Assembly (NCBI RefSeq): GCF_014649655.1
Contig: NZ_BMTL01000041.1
Coordinates: 1-64,000 of the forward strand
Source: Streptomyces humidus
GTDB taxonomy: Bacteria; Actinomycetota; Actinomycetes; Streptomycetales; Streptomycetaceae
DNA: 64,000 bases
Direction of reading: 5' to 3'
A model generated the notes under the pieces. That model worked only from the letters and a program-made list of their open reading frames with translations. It did no database searches and had not been told where the DNA came from. The number at the start of each line of letters is the position of its first letter. Position 1 is the stretch's first letter. Positions 1 to 8,300 of the stretch are shown piece by piece. Position numbers and translations under genes: made by a program.

Positions 1-63
1 GGGGGCCGGGGGCCGGGGGCCGGGGGCCGGGGGTCGGGGGTCGGGGGTCGGGGGTCGGGGGTC
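1..63. repeat. Heptamer tandem repeat (GGGGGCC x4, GGGGGTC x5)
   Basis: Nine perfect 7-bp units run without a break: four GGGGGCC then five GGGGGTC. The last unit contributes the TC of the TCA that is the reverse-strand stop of the aldolase gene. Each unit holds a run of five G, so the + strand could form G-quadruplexes. The single C-to-T change shared by all the later units looks like slippage expansion of a variant unit. The repeat starts at the window edge and may extend to the left. Confidence 0.9.
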
Positions 64-793
64 AGCCTCGCTGACCGTAGTCCCGGAGGCGGTGCGCCGC
101 CTGCGCCAGTTGGTCCTCCGTCAGCAGCGTGGGGGTGTGGCCCGGGACCGACGAGGCCGTCAGCCACAGCCGGCACATCCACTCCAGCTGGGCCGTGCGG
201 TCGTAGGCCTGGTCGAGGGTGGCGCCGTAGGTGAGGGTGCCGTGGTTCTGCAGCAGGCAGCCGGTGCGGCCGGCGAGCGCCCGGAGCGTGTTCCCGGCCA
301 GCTCCTCGGTGCCGTACGTGGCGTAGGGGGCGACCCGGACGGGGCCGCCGAGCGCGCCCGCCATGTAGTGGACGAGGGGCAGTTCCGGGACGAGGGTCGA
401 GACGGCCGTGGCGTGCACGGCGTGGGTGTGGACGACCGCCGCGGCGTCGGTGGTCCTGTATACGGCCAGGTGCATGGGCAGTTCGCTGGTCGGGACCAGG
501 GAGCCGAGCACCTGCCGGCCGGCGAGGTCGACGCCGGTGACGTCGTCCGTGGCGAGCCGGTCGTAGGGCACCCCCGACGGAGTGACCAGCACGGTGTCGC
601 CGACGCGTGCGGAGACGTTGCCCGAGGTGCCGACGACGAGCCCGTCGGCCACCGTGCGGCGGGCCGTCGCCACCAGCGCCTCCCAGGCCCGCGCCTCCTC
701 GGGTGTCGCGCGCCTCCCCCGGCGCCCCTCCGCGCCCTGACCGCCGTCCCCGGGATCCCGGGCGTCCGTCTGCTCGTGCCGCTGCTCAGCCAT
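62..793 (-). CDS. Class II aldolase/adducin family protein
   Basis: A 243-residue zinc-dependent class II aldolase of the fuculose-phosphate aldolase/adducin fold. It probably cleaves or epimerises a phosphorylated sugar; the substrate cannot be read from sequence. Seen: the phosphate-binding GTSGN (55-59) and TPSG (71-74), the acidic SELP around Glu104, zinc-ligand histidines in VHTHAVH (about 122-124) and a later NHG (183-185). The first 30 residues are low-complexity, Arg/Gly/Glu-rich and outside the domain, so a later start is possible. An AGGA lies just upstream of this ATG. It stands alone, divergent from the phosphate transporter. The stop codon lies inside the heptamer repeat. Confidence 0.85.
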   Translation of the reverse strand: MAEQRHEQTDARDPGDGGQGAEGRRGRRATPEEARAWEALVATARRTVADGLVVGTSGNVSARVGDTVLVTPSGVPYDRLATDDVTGVDLAGRQVLGSLVPTSELPMHLAVYRTTDAAAVVHTHAVHATAVSTLVPELPLVHYMAGALGGPVRVAPYATYGTEELAGNTLRALAGRTGCLLQNHGTLTYGATLDQAYDRTAQLEWMCRLWLTASSVPGHTPTLLTEDQLAQAAHRLRDYGQRG

Positions 794-916
794 GCCGCGA
801 TCCTGCCAGGACGCCGCCGCCCACGGGGACGCCCCGGCGGGTCCCGGACGTCTCGGCGGCGCGGGGCGTCGAGCGGAGCGTCAACTCCCCGCAAGGACAC
901 CGCGATGCCCGCCGGC

Positions 917-938
917 GTTCATCTTCCGTTCACCCAGG
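917..938 (+). promoter_or_regulatory. PHO-box-like 11-bp direct repeat upstream of pit
   Basis: Two adjacent 11-bp units, GTTCATCTTCC (917-927) and GTTCACCCAGG (928-938), begin with the GTTCA core of Streptomyces PhoP direct-repeat units. They lie about 50 bp before the pit start. PhoP sites in Streptomyces are 11-bp direct repeats with a GTTCACC core (established). Assignment to PhoP here is inference from spacing, core and the target gene. Confidence 0.65.
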
Positions 939-985
939 TTGCCTACGGTCGACGCACCAATGACTTCGAACGATTGCCTGGGTAA

Positions 986-2230
986 ATGGAAAGCTTCTCG
1001 CTGATTCTCGCGATTGTGGTCGTCACCGCACTCGCGTTCGATTTCACGAACGGTTTCCACGACACCGCCAACGCGATGGCCACGACCATCTCGACCGGTG
1101 CACTCAAGCCCAAGGTCGCGGTGGCCATGTCCGCCGTGCTGAACCTTGTGGGCGCCTTTCTCTCGGTGGAGGTCGCCAACACGATCTCCAAGGGTCTCGT
1201 CGACGAGACCGGCATCCGTCCCGAGGTCATCTTCGCCGCCCTGGTCGGCGCGATCCTCTGGAACCTGCTGACCTGGCTGGTGGGCCTGCCCTCCAGCTCC
1301 TCCCACGCCCTCATGGGCGGTCTGATCGGCGCCACCATCGCCTCAGCCGGAACTGGCGCGGTGCACGGCGACGTGCTGGTCACCAAGGTCCTGCTCCCGG
1401 CGGTCGCGGCCCCGATCGTGGCGGGCGTCGCCGCGATGCTCGCGACCCGGCTCTCGTACACCCTGGGCAGGAAGGCGGACGGAAAGGCCGCGGCGAAGGG
1501 CTACCGCACCGGACAGATCGCCTCGGCCGGACTGGTGTCCCTCGCTCACGGCACCAACGACGCGCAGAAGACGATGGGCATCATCACCCTCGCCCTGGTC
1601 GCCGGCGGCGCCGTGGCCCCCGACTCCGACCCGCCCACCTGGGTCATCCTCTCCGCGGGTCTGGCCATCGCGCTCGGTACGTACATCGGCGGCTGGCGCA
1701 TCATCCGCACCATGGGCAAGGGTCTCACCGAGCTCGAGCCCCAGCAGGGCTTCTCCGCCCAGACCAGTGCGGCCACGGCCATCCTGGCCTCCTCCCACCT
1801 GGGCTTCTCCCTCTCCACCACGCACGTCGTCTCCGGTTCGGTGATGGGCGCGGGCCTGGGCCGCAAGGGCGGCGTGGTCCGCTGGTCGACGGCGACCCGT
1901 ATGTTCGTCGCCTGGGGCCTGACCCTGCCGGCGGCCGCCCTGGTGGGCGCGCTCGCCGAGTCGGTGACCGGTCTGGGCGACTGGGGCACCGGCGTCGTCG
2001 CCGTCTTCCTGATCGCCTCCAGCGCGGCGATCTGGAAGATCTCCCGGCGCGAGGTCGTCGACGCCTCGAACGTCAACGAGCACGAGGAGCCCGCGGGCGT
2101 CGTCACGACGGCGATCGCGGTCGTCGCCCCGCCCCCGGCCGGTCAGCTCGTCGACGATCTGACCGCGACCATCGCCTCCCCGGCCCCCGAGCCCGTGGCC
2201 CCCGCCGCCCCGCCGGCCGCGGCCGTCTGA
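986..2230 (+). CDS. pit: PiT-family inorganic phosphate transporter
   Basis: A 414-residue polytopic membrane protein of the PiT (low-affinity, H+ or metal-phosphate symport) family. Both family signatures are visible as an internal duplication: DFTNGFHDTANA (about 19-30) and SLAHGTNDAQKT (185-196). They are separated by multiple hydrophobic segments, with more after the second. The last 60 residues are a charged, then Ala/Pro-rich cytoplasmic tail. No strong Shine-Dalgarno precedes the ATG. It is followed after 34 bases by a small membrane protein and then a 14-bp hairpin, so the two form one unit. The upstream PHO-box-like repeat suggests control by PhoP. S. coelicolor has a comparable gene, pitH2, beside its cobalamin cluster (from memory). 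Confidence 0.93.
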   Translation: MESFSLILAIVVVTALAFDFTNGFHDTANAMATTISTGALKPKVAVAMSAVLNLVGAFLSVEVANTISKGLVDETGIRPEVIFAALVGAILWNLLTWLVGLPSSSSHALMGGLIGATIASAGTGAVHGDVLVTKVLLPAVAAPIVAGVAAMLATRLSYTLGRKADGKAAAKGYRTGQIASAGLVSLAHGTNDAQKTMGIITLALVAGGAVAPDSDPPTWVILSAGLAIALGTYIGGWRIIRTMGKGLTELEPQQGFSAQTSAATAILASSHLGFSLSTTHVVSGSVMGAGLGRKGGVVRWSTATRMFVAWGLTLPAAALVGALAESVTGLGDWGTGVVAVFLIASSAAIWKISRREVVDASNVNEHEEPAGVVTTAIAVVAPPPAGQLVDDLTATIASPAPEPVAPAAPPAAAV

Positions 2231-2264
2231 GCCGTCGCCTCCGGCACGAAGGAAGAGAAGCATC

Positions 2265-2486
2265 ATGAAGATCGACTGGGCAGCCCTGGGCTCCGTGTTC
2301 GGCGTCAGCCTCGTGGTCACCGTGGGCCTCGTGGCCCTGTTCACCCTCGGCGTCATGGGCCTGTCGCGCCAGGAGCGCGCCACGGCGCAGGGCGGCTCGG
2401 CAGGCCTCGCGGTGACGGGCGCGTACGCGTGCTTCGCGGCCTGCGCGGCGGCGGTGGCGTACGGGATCTCCCTGATCGTGGCCTGA
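2265..2486 (+). CDS. Small two-helix membrane protein, Pit-associated
   Basis: A 73-residue protein with two predicted transmembrane helices (about 8-28 and 47-70). They are joined by a short hydrophilic loop, LSRQERATAQGG. A GAAGGAAGAGAAG ribosome-binding region lies directly before the ATG. It sits 34 bases after pit and before the same terminator, so it is almost certainly co-transcribed and may be an accessory subunit or regulator of the transporter. I recognise no named family. The location next to pit is the only functional clue. Confidence 0.8.
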   Translation: MKIDWAALGSVFGVSLVVTVGLVALFTLGVMGLSRQERATAQGGSAGLAVTGAYACFAACAAAVAYGISLIVA

Positions 2487-2506
2487 CGGGTCATCGGGAC
2501 ACCCCT

Positions 2507-2538
2507 GGGGTGCGGGACGGGTCACCGTCCCGCACCCC
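2507..2538 (+). terminator. Hairpin terminator after the pit operon
   Basis: A perfect 14-bp inverted repeat (2507-2520 with 2525-2538) encloses the four-base loop GTCA and is followed by TTCG rather than a T-run, as is usual for Streptomyces. It separates the pit unit from the cobalamin riboswitch. Confidence 0.85.
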
Positions 2539-2599
2539 TTCGCGTGTGACCCCGCCGATCACCCGCGTGTGGGGTTCTGCACACTCTCCCCTCGCAGGT

Positions 2600-2770
2600 C
2601 AACAGTGAGTTGACGGCCCTTCCGGGCCCGTGGTGGACTGCCCGGGCCATGTACGGCGGCAGAAGAGGAAGCCGGTGTGAATCCGGCGCGGTCCCGCCAC
2701 TGTCACCGGGGTAGTGAGCCCCGGGAGCCAGGAACTCTCGCCGCGGTCTCGTCGAACCAGGGCGTGGACA
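2600..2770 (+). promoter_or_regulatory. Cobalamin (AdoCbl) riboswitch
   Basis: The conserved B12-box core is plain. GAAGCCGGTGTGAATCCGGC (2668-2687) is followed by CGGTCCCGCCACTGT (2688-2702), the standard J3/4-P5-P6 region. A GAGCCAGGAACTCTC (2725-2739) matches the conserved P7/L4-side element. Flanking G/C arms complete the roughly 170-nt aptamer; exact ends are approximate. It sits directly upstream of the cobD-cobI genes and should shut them off when adenosylcobalamin is abundant. The downstream ribosome-binding site at about 2778-2784 belongs to a short leader frame, so control may act on translation of that leader. Confidence 0.93.
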
Positions 2771-2792
2771 CCCTGAGTGAGGACACATAGCC

Positions 2793-2870
2793 ATGTTCGG
2801 CTGCCCGGATCGCCCGTCGAGCGCCTCGCGCGTCGCCCCCAGGCCGTCTCCCGCCCGCACGGCCGGCTGA
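2793..2870 (+). CDS. Possible 25-codon leader peptide between riboswitch and cobD
   Basis: An ATG at 2793 is preceded by AGTGAGGA (about 2776-2782). It opens a 25-codon frame (starts MFGCPDRPSS) that ends with TGA at 2868-2870, four bases before the cobD ATG at 2875. cobD itself has no purine-rich ribosome-binding site (GGCTGAGCCG precedes it). The simplest reading is that ribosomes load at the leader site gated by the riboswitch and reach cobD by termination-reinitiation. The peptide is Pro/Arg/Ser-rich with no recognisable domain. Function is inferred from position only. Confidence 0.4.
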   Translation: MFGCPDRPSSASRVAPRPSPARTAG

Positions 2871-2874
2871 GCCG

Positions 2875-3840
2875 ATGGGTGCCGATCGCGTTCACGCGTA
2901 CGGCGCCGCCGCCGGCCTTCTCGGCGACCTGCTTCTCGGCGACCCCCGCCGGGGGCATCCGGTCGCCGCGTTCGGCCGGGCCGCGGGCGCCGTGGAGCGG
3001 CTGCTGTGGCGGGACCACCGGGGATGGGGCGCCCTGCACACCGTGGTGTGCGCGGGCGGCGCCGTCGCCGTGGCGGCCGTCGCCGCGCGGACCGTGCGCG
3101 AGCGTCCCGCCGCCTCCGTCGCCCTCACCGCCGCCGCCACCTGGGCGGTCGTCGGCGGCGCCTCACTCGTGCGCGAGGCCCGGGGCATCGCGCACGCCCT
3201 GGAGGCGGGGGACGTCGACGCCGCGCGGGAACGGCTGCCGCGTCTGTGCGGGCGCGACCCGCAGGCCCTGGACGCCGACGGGATCGCCCGGGCCGTGGTC
3301 GAGTCCGTCGCCGAGAACACCTCCGACGCCGTCGTGGGCGCGCTGGTGTGGGGCGCCGTGGCCGGTGTGCCGGGGCTGGCCGGGTTCCGGGCCGTCAACA
3401 CCCTCGACGCCATGGTCGGGCACCGGTCGCCGCGCCATCTGCGCTACGGGTGGGCCTCGGCCCGCCTCGACGACGTCGCCGGATGGCCCGGGGCACGGCT
3501 GACCGCCGTGCTCGCCGCCGTGGCCGGCGACGATCCCCGGGGCGCGGTCCGGGCCTGGCGCGCCGACGGGCGCAGGCACCCCAGCCCCAACGCCGGGCCC
3601 GTGGAGGCGTCCTTCGCGGGCGCCCTCGGGGTGCGACTGGGCGGGACCCTGTCCTACGGCGGCCGGGTCGAGCACCGGCCCGTGCTCAACGGGGCGGCCG
3701 GGCGGCCCGTCGTCGCCGGGGACATCGAACGCGCCGCGCGGCTCTCCCGCCGCGTCGGTCTGCTCGCGCTCGGCGTCACCGTCGCCGCGCGCTTCGTCGT
3801 GACAAAGGCGCTCGACGCGCGGAAGGGGCGTACGTCATGA
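2875..3840 (+). CDS. cobD: Adenosylcobinamide-phosphate synthase (CobD/CbiB)
   Basis: A 321-residue integral membrane protein that attaches (R)-1-amino-2-propanol (phosphate) to adenosylcobyric acid, late in cobalamin synthesis. Family signs: an N-terminal helix with LLGDPRRGHPV (about 21-31), the charged AVVESVAENTSDAVV (about 141-155), the NTLDAMVGHRSPRHLRYGWA stretch (about 178-197), and C-terminal hydrophobic segments. First gene after the riboswitch; its stop overlaps the cobQ start (ATGA). No independent ribosome-binding site is visible, which suggests translational coupling to the upstream short frame. The name cobD follows the aerobic-pathway convention; in Salmonella naming it is cbiB. 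Confidence 0.92.
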   Translation: MGADRVHAYGAAAGLLGDLLLGDPRRGHPVAAFGRAAGAVERLLWRDHRGWGALHTVVCAGGAVAVAAVAARTVRERPAASVALTAAATWAVVGGASLVREARGIAHALEAGDVDAARERLPRLCGRDPQALDADGIARAVVESVAENTSDAVVGALVWGAVAGVPGLAGFRAVNTLDAMVGHRSPRHLRYGWASARLDDVAGWPGARLTAVLAAVAGDDPRGAVRAWRADGRRHPSPNAGPVEASFAGALGVRLGGTLSYGGRVEHRPVLNGAAGRPVVAGDIERAARLSRRVGLLALGVTVAARFVVTKALDARKGRTS

Positions 3841-5369
3841 GCGGGGGTCTCCTGGTCGCCGGCACCACCTCCGACGCCGGCAAGAGCGTCGTCACGGCGG
3901 GGATCTGCCGGTGGCTGGTCCGGCAGGGGGTGAGGGTCGCGCCGTTCAAGGCGCAGAACATGTCCCTGAACTCGTTCGTCACGCGCGAGGGCGCGGAGAT
4001 CGGGCGGGCGCAGGCCATGCAGGCGCAGGCCTGCCGGATCGAGCCGACGGCGCTGATGAATCCCGTGCTGCTCAAGCCCGGCGGGGAGCAGAGCAGTCAG
4101 GTGGTCCTGCTGGGCAAGCCGGTGGGCGAGCTGAGCGCCCGCGGGTACCACGGCGGGCGGCAGCAGAAGCTCCTCGGGACCGTTCTCGACTGTCTCGCCG
4201 AGTTGCGGGGCACGTATGACGCGGTGATCTGTGAGGGGGCAGGCAGTCCGGCCGAGATCAATCTGCGGCGGACGGACATCGTCAACATGGGGATCGCCCG
4301 CAATGCCGGGCTGCCCGTGCTGATCGTGGGGGACATCGACCGCGGCGGCGTCTTCGCCTCGTTCTTCGGGACCGTCGCGCTGCTGTCTCCCGAGGACCAG
4401 GCGCTGATCGCCGGGTTCCTCGTGAACAAGTTCCGCGGGGACGTCTCCCTGCTGGAGCCGGGCCTGGACATGCTGCACGGGCTCACCGGGCGGCGCGCCT
4501 ACGGCGTGCTGCCGTTCCGGCACGGTCTCGGCATCGACGAGGAGGACGGCCTGAGAGTGTCGCTGCGGGGAACCGTGCGGGAGTCGAACACCGCCCCGCC
4601 CGTCGGGGAGGACGTGCTGCGGGTCGCCGTCTGCGCGGTCCCGCTGATGTCGAACTTCACGGACGTGGACGCGCTGGCCGCCGAACCCGGCGTGGTCGTG
4701 CGGTTCGTGGACCGGCCCGAGGAGCTGGCCGACGCCGACCTGGTGGTGATCCCGGGGACCCGGGGCACCGTGCGGGCGCTGGAGTGGCTGCGCGAACGCG
4801 GCCTGGCCGACGCCCTGTCGCGGCGGGCCGCCGAGGGACGGCCCGTCCTCGGCGTCTGCGGCGGCTTCCAGATCCTCGGCGAGCGCATCGAGGACGACGT
4901 CGAGAGCCGGCGGGGACAGGTCGACGGGCTCGGGATCCTTCCCGTCCGGGTGCGCTTCGCCCGTGAGAAGACCCTCACCCGGCCGGTCGGGGAAGCCCTC
5001 GGCGAGCCGGTCGAGGGGTACGAGATCCATCACGGCGTCGCCGACGTCACGGGGGGCGAGACGTTCATCTCCGACGGCGAGGGACGTGCCCTGGACGGCT
5101 GCCGGGTGGGACAGACCTGGGGCACGCACTGGCACGGCTCGCTGGAGTCGGACGGGTTCCGGCGGGCGTTCCTGCGCGAGGTGGCGGCCGCCGCGGGCCG
5201 CCGGTTCACACCGGCCCCCGACACCTCCTTCGCCGGGCTGCGCGAGGAGCAGCTCGACCGGCTCGGCGACCTGATCGAACAGCACGCGGACACCGACGCG
5301 CTCCGGCGGCTCATCGAGTCGGGCGCGCCGCAAGGACTGCCTTTCATTCCACCGGGAGCGCCCGCATGA
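3837..5369 (+). CDS. cobQ: Cobyric acid synthase (glutamine-hydrolysing)
   Basis: A 510-residue enzyme amidating the b, d, e and g side chains of adenosylcobyrinate a,c-diamide. The N-terminal ATP-binding domain begins with GTTSDAGKSVVTAG (8-21), and AQNMSLNSFVT follows near 40. The C-terminal class I amidotransferase domain has the nucleophile loop GVCGGFQILGE (about 338-348) and the THWHGSLES histidine region (about 430). Length is normal for CobQ/CbiP. The start at 3837 gives an ATGA overlap with cobD and the correct N-terminus. An open frame extends upstream but lies over cobD. The stop overlaps cobN by four bases. Confidence 0.95.
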   Translation: MSGGLLVAGTTSDAGKSVVTAGICRWLVRQGVRVAPFKAQNMSLNSFVTREGAEIGRAQAMQAQACRIEPTALMNPVLLKPGGEQSSQVVLLGKPVGELSARGYHGGRQQKLLGTVLDCLAELRGTYDAVICEGAGSPAEINLRRTDIVNMGIARNAGLPVLIVGDIDRGGVFASFFGTVALLSPEDQALIAGFLVNKFRGDVSLLEPGLDMLHGLTGRRAYGVLPFRHGLGIDEEDGLRVSLRGTVRESNTAPPVGEDVLRVAVCAVPLMSNFTDVDALAAEPGVVVRFVDRPEELADADLVVIPGTRGTVRALEWLRERGLADALSRRAAEGRPVLGVCGGFQILGERIEDDVESRRGQVDGLGILPVRVRFAREKTLTRPVGEALGEPVEGYEIHHGVADVTGGETFISDGEGRALDGCRVGQTWGTHWHGSLESDGFRRAFLREVAAAAGRRFTPAPDTSFAGLREEQLDRLGDLIEQHADTDALRRLIESGAPQGLPFIPPGAPA

Positions 5370-8300
5370 GCACAGTGTTGTTGTTGTCGACCGCCGACAC
5401 CGATCTGCTGGCGGCCCGGGCCGCCACCGGCGTCGACTACCGGATCGGCAACCCGACCCGCGTCGACGTCGCGCAGGAGCTGCCCGCGCTCCTCGACGGC
5501 GCGGACGTCGCCGTCGTACGGCTGCTCGGCGGGAAGCGCGCCTGGGAGGACGGGCTCGATGCGCTGCGGGCGTCCGGCGTCCCGACCGTGCTGCTGGGCG
5601 GGGAGAGCGTGCCGGACGCCGAGCTGATGGCCGCGTCGTCGGCGCCGGCCGGCGTGGTGGCGGAGGCCCTGCGGTATCTCGTCGAGGGCGGCCCCGCCAA
5701 CCTCGCGGAGCTGGCGCGGTTCCTCTCCGACACCGTGCTGCTGACCGGCGAGGGGTTCGTCGAGCCGCAGCGGATGCCCGAGTACGGCGTCCACGGCGAG
5801 CGGGCGTTCGCCGAGGGCCGGCCGACCGTGGGCGTGCTGTTCTACCGGGCCCACGAACTGAGCGGGAACACCGCCTTCGTGGACACCCTGTGCGAGGCGG
5901 TCGAGGCGCGGGGGGCGAACGCCCTTCCCGTGTACTGCGGTTCGCTGCGCGGGGCGGACGCCGGCCTGTACGAGATCCTCGGCCGCTGCGACGTCCTCGT
6001 CGCCACCGTCCTGGCCGCCGGGGGCGCGCACGCCTCGCAGGCGTCGGCGGGCGGAATCGATCCAGTGGTGCGAAGCACCCCCGTTGAGGGTGGTGGCGGG
6101 AGACGGGCGGGCGAGGAGGCCTGGGACGTCGGAGCGCTCGCCGAACTCGACGTGCCTGTGCTGCAGGGCCTGTGCCTGACCTCGTCGCGCGCGGCCTGGG
6201 AGGCGTCCGACGCGGCCCTCTCCCCCATGGACGCGGCGATGCAGGTGGCGATCCCGGAGTTCGACGGGCGGCTCGTCACCGTCCCCTTCTCGTTCAAGGA
6301 GCAGGGGCCCGACGACGTCCCGGTGTACGTCGCCGACCCCGAGCGGGCCGCGCGGGTCGCCGGGATCGCCGTCCGGCACGCCCGGTTGCGGCACAAGCCG
6401 AACGCCGAGAAGAAGCTCGCGCTGGTCTTCACCGCCTACCCCACCAAGCACTCGCGGGTCGGCAACGCCGTCGGCCTGGACACGCCCGCCTCGGCCGTAC
6501 GGGTGCTGGACGCCCTGCGGGACGCGGGCTACGTGGTCGAGGGGCACCCCGACGACGGCGACGAGCTGATCCACCGGCTCATCGACGCCGGCGGCCACGA
6601 CGTCGAATGGCTCACCGAGGACCAGCTCGCCGCCGCGCCCGCGCGGGTGCCGCTGGCCGACTACCGGGCCTGGTTCGACCGGCTGGACCCGCAGCTCAGG
6701 GAGGGCATTCTCCAGGCGTGGGGCGAGCCGCCGGGCTCCCTGTACGTCGACGGCGACGACGTCGTGCTGGCCTGCCTGCAGTTCGGCAACGTCGTCGTGA
6801 TGATCCAGCCGCCGCGCGGCTTCGGCGAGAACCCGATCGCGATCTACCACGACCCCGACATGCCGCCCTCGCACCACTACATGGCCGCGTACCGGTGGCT
6901 GGAGAACAGTTTCGGCGCCGACGCGATCGTGCACATGGGCAAGCACGGCACGATGGAGTGGCTGCCGGGCAAGGGGCTCGGACTGAGCGGCGGCTGCGCG
7001 CCGGACGCCGTCCTCGGCGAGCTGCCGCTGGTCTATCCGTTCATCGTCAACGACCCGGGCGAGGGCACCCAGGCCAAGCGGCGCGGGCACGCCACCGTCG
7101 TCGACCATCTCGTCCCGCCGATGGCGCGGGCGGACACCTACGGCGATCTGGCGAAGCTGGAGCAGCTGCTCGACGAGTACGCGCTCGTCTCCGACCTCGA
7201 CCCGACGAAGGCGCCGGCGGTGCGCGCGCAGATCTGGACGCTGGTCAAGGCGGCCGAGCTCCACCACGACCTGCACGTCGACGACCAGCCCGACGACGAC
7301 GCCTTCGACGAGTTCGTCATGCACATCGACGGCTATCTGTGCGAGATCAAGGACGTGCAGATCCGCGACGGGCTGCACATCCTGGGCGGCGGCCCGGTCG
7401 GCGAGCCGCGGGTGAACCTGGTGCTGGCCGTGCTGCGCGCCTCGCAGGTGTGGGGCGGGCAGGCCAACGCGCTGCCGGGGCTGAGGTCGTCGTTCGCGGC
7501 CCATTTCGGGCTCGACGAGAAGGAGTTGCTGGCCGAGCCGGGCGCGCCGGTGAAGGCGCCGGTGGAGCTGACGGACCTGGTCGAGGGGCCGTCGCGGTCC
7601 GCGGCCGACGCGATCGACCTGCTGGAGCAGCTGTGCCGGCGCGTCGCGGAGGGCATGGAGGCGCGGGACTGGGCGGTCGTCGAGTGCGGTCCGCTGGTGC
7701 GCGACGTCGTCGGCGCCGAACTGCCGGACGCCGTGGCGGTGCTGGAGTTCGCGTGCCGTGAGCTGGTGCCGAGGCTCGCCCGGACCACGGACGAGATCGG
7801 GCACATCCTCAAGGCGCTGGACGGCGGTTACGTCCCGGCCGGCCCCTCGGGCTCCCCCACCCGCGGGCTGGTCAACGTCCTGCCGACCGGCCGCAACTTC
7901 TACTCGGTCGACCCCAAGGCCATTCCCTCCAGGCTGAGTTGGGACGTCGGGCAGGCTCTCGCGGACTCCTTGGTGCAGCGGTACCTCCAGGACACGGGCG
8001 CGTACCCGAAGTCGGTCGGCCTGACGGTCTGGGGCACCTCCGCGATGCGCACCCAGGGCGACGACATCGCCGAGATCCTGGCGCTGCTGGGCTGCCGACC
8101 GGTCTGGGACGACGCCTCACGTCGGGTCACGGGCTTCGAGATCGTCTCCCTGGAGGAGCTCGGCCGGCCGCGCATCGACGTCACCGTCCGTATCTCCGGC
8201 TTCTTCCGGGACGCGTTCCCGCACGTGGTCGGGCTGATCGACGACGCGGTGCGGGCGGTGGCCGAGCTGGACGAGAGCGCGGAGTCGAACTTCGTGCGCG

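Noticed and set aside
92..985. Plus-strand frame opposite the aldolase gene
   Set aside because: Arg/Gly/Val-rich composition and no recognisable domain; the minus-strand gene has a full set of aldolase motifs.
3006..3836. 787-residue reading frame covering cobQ and all of cobD
   Set aside because: The first 277 residues are Arg/Gly-rich shadow translation of cobD; the real cobQ starts at 3837.
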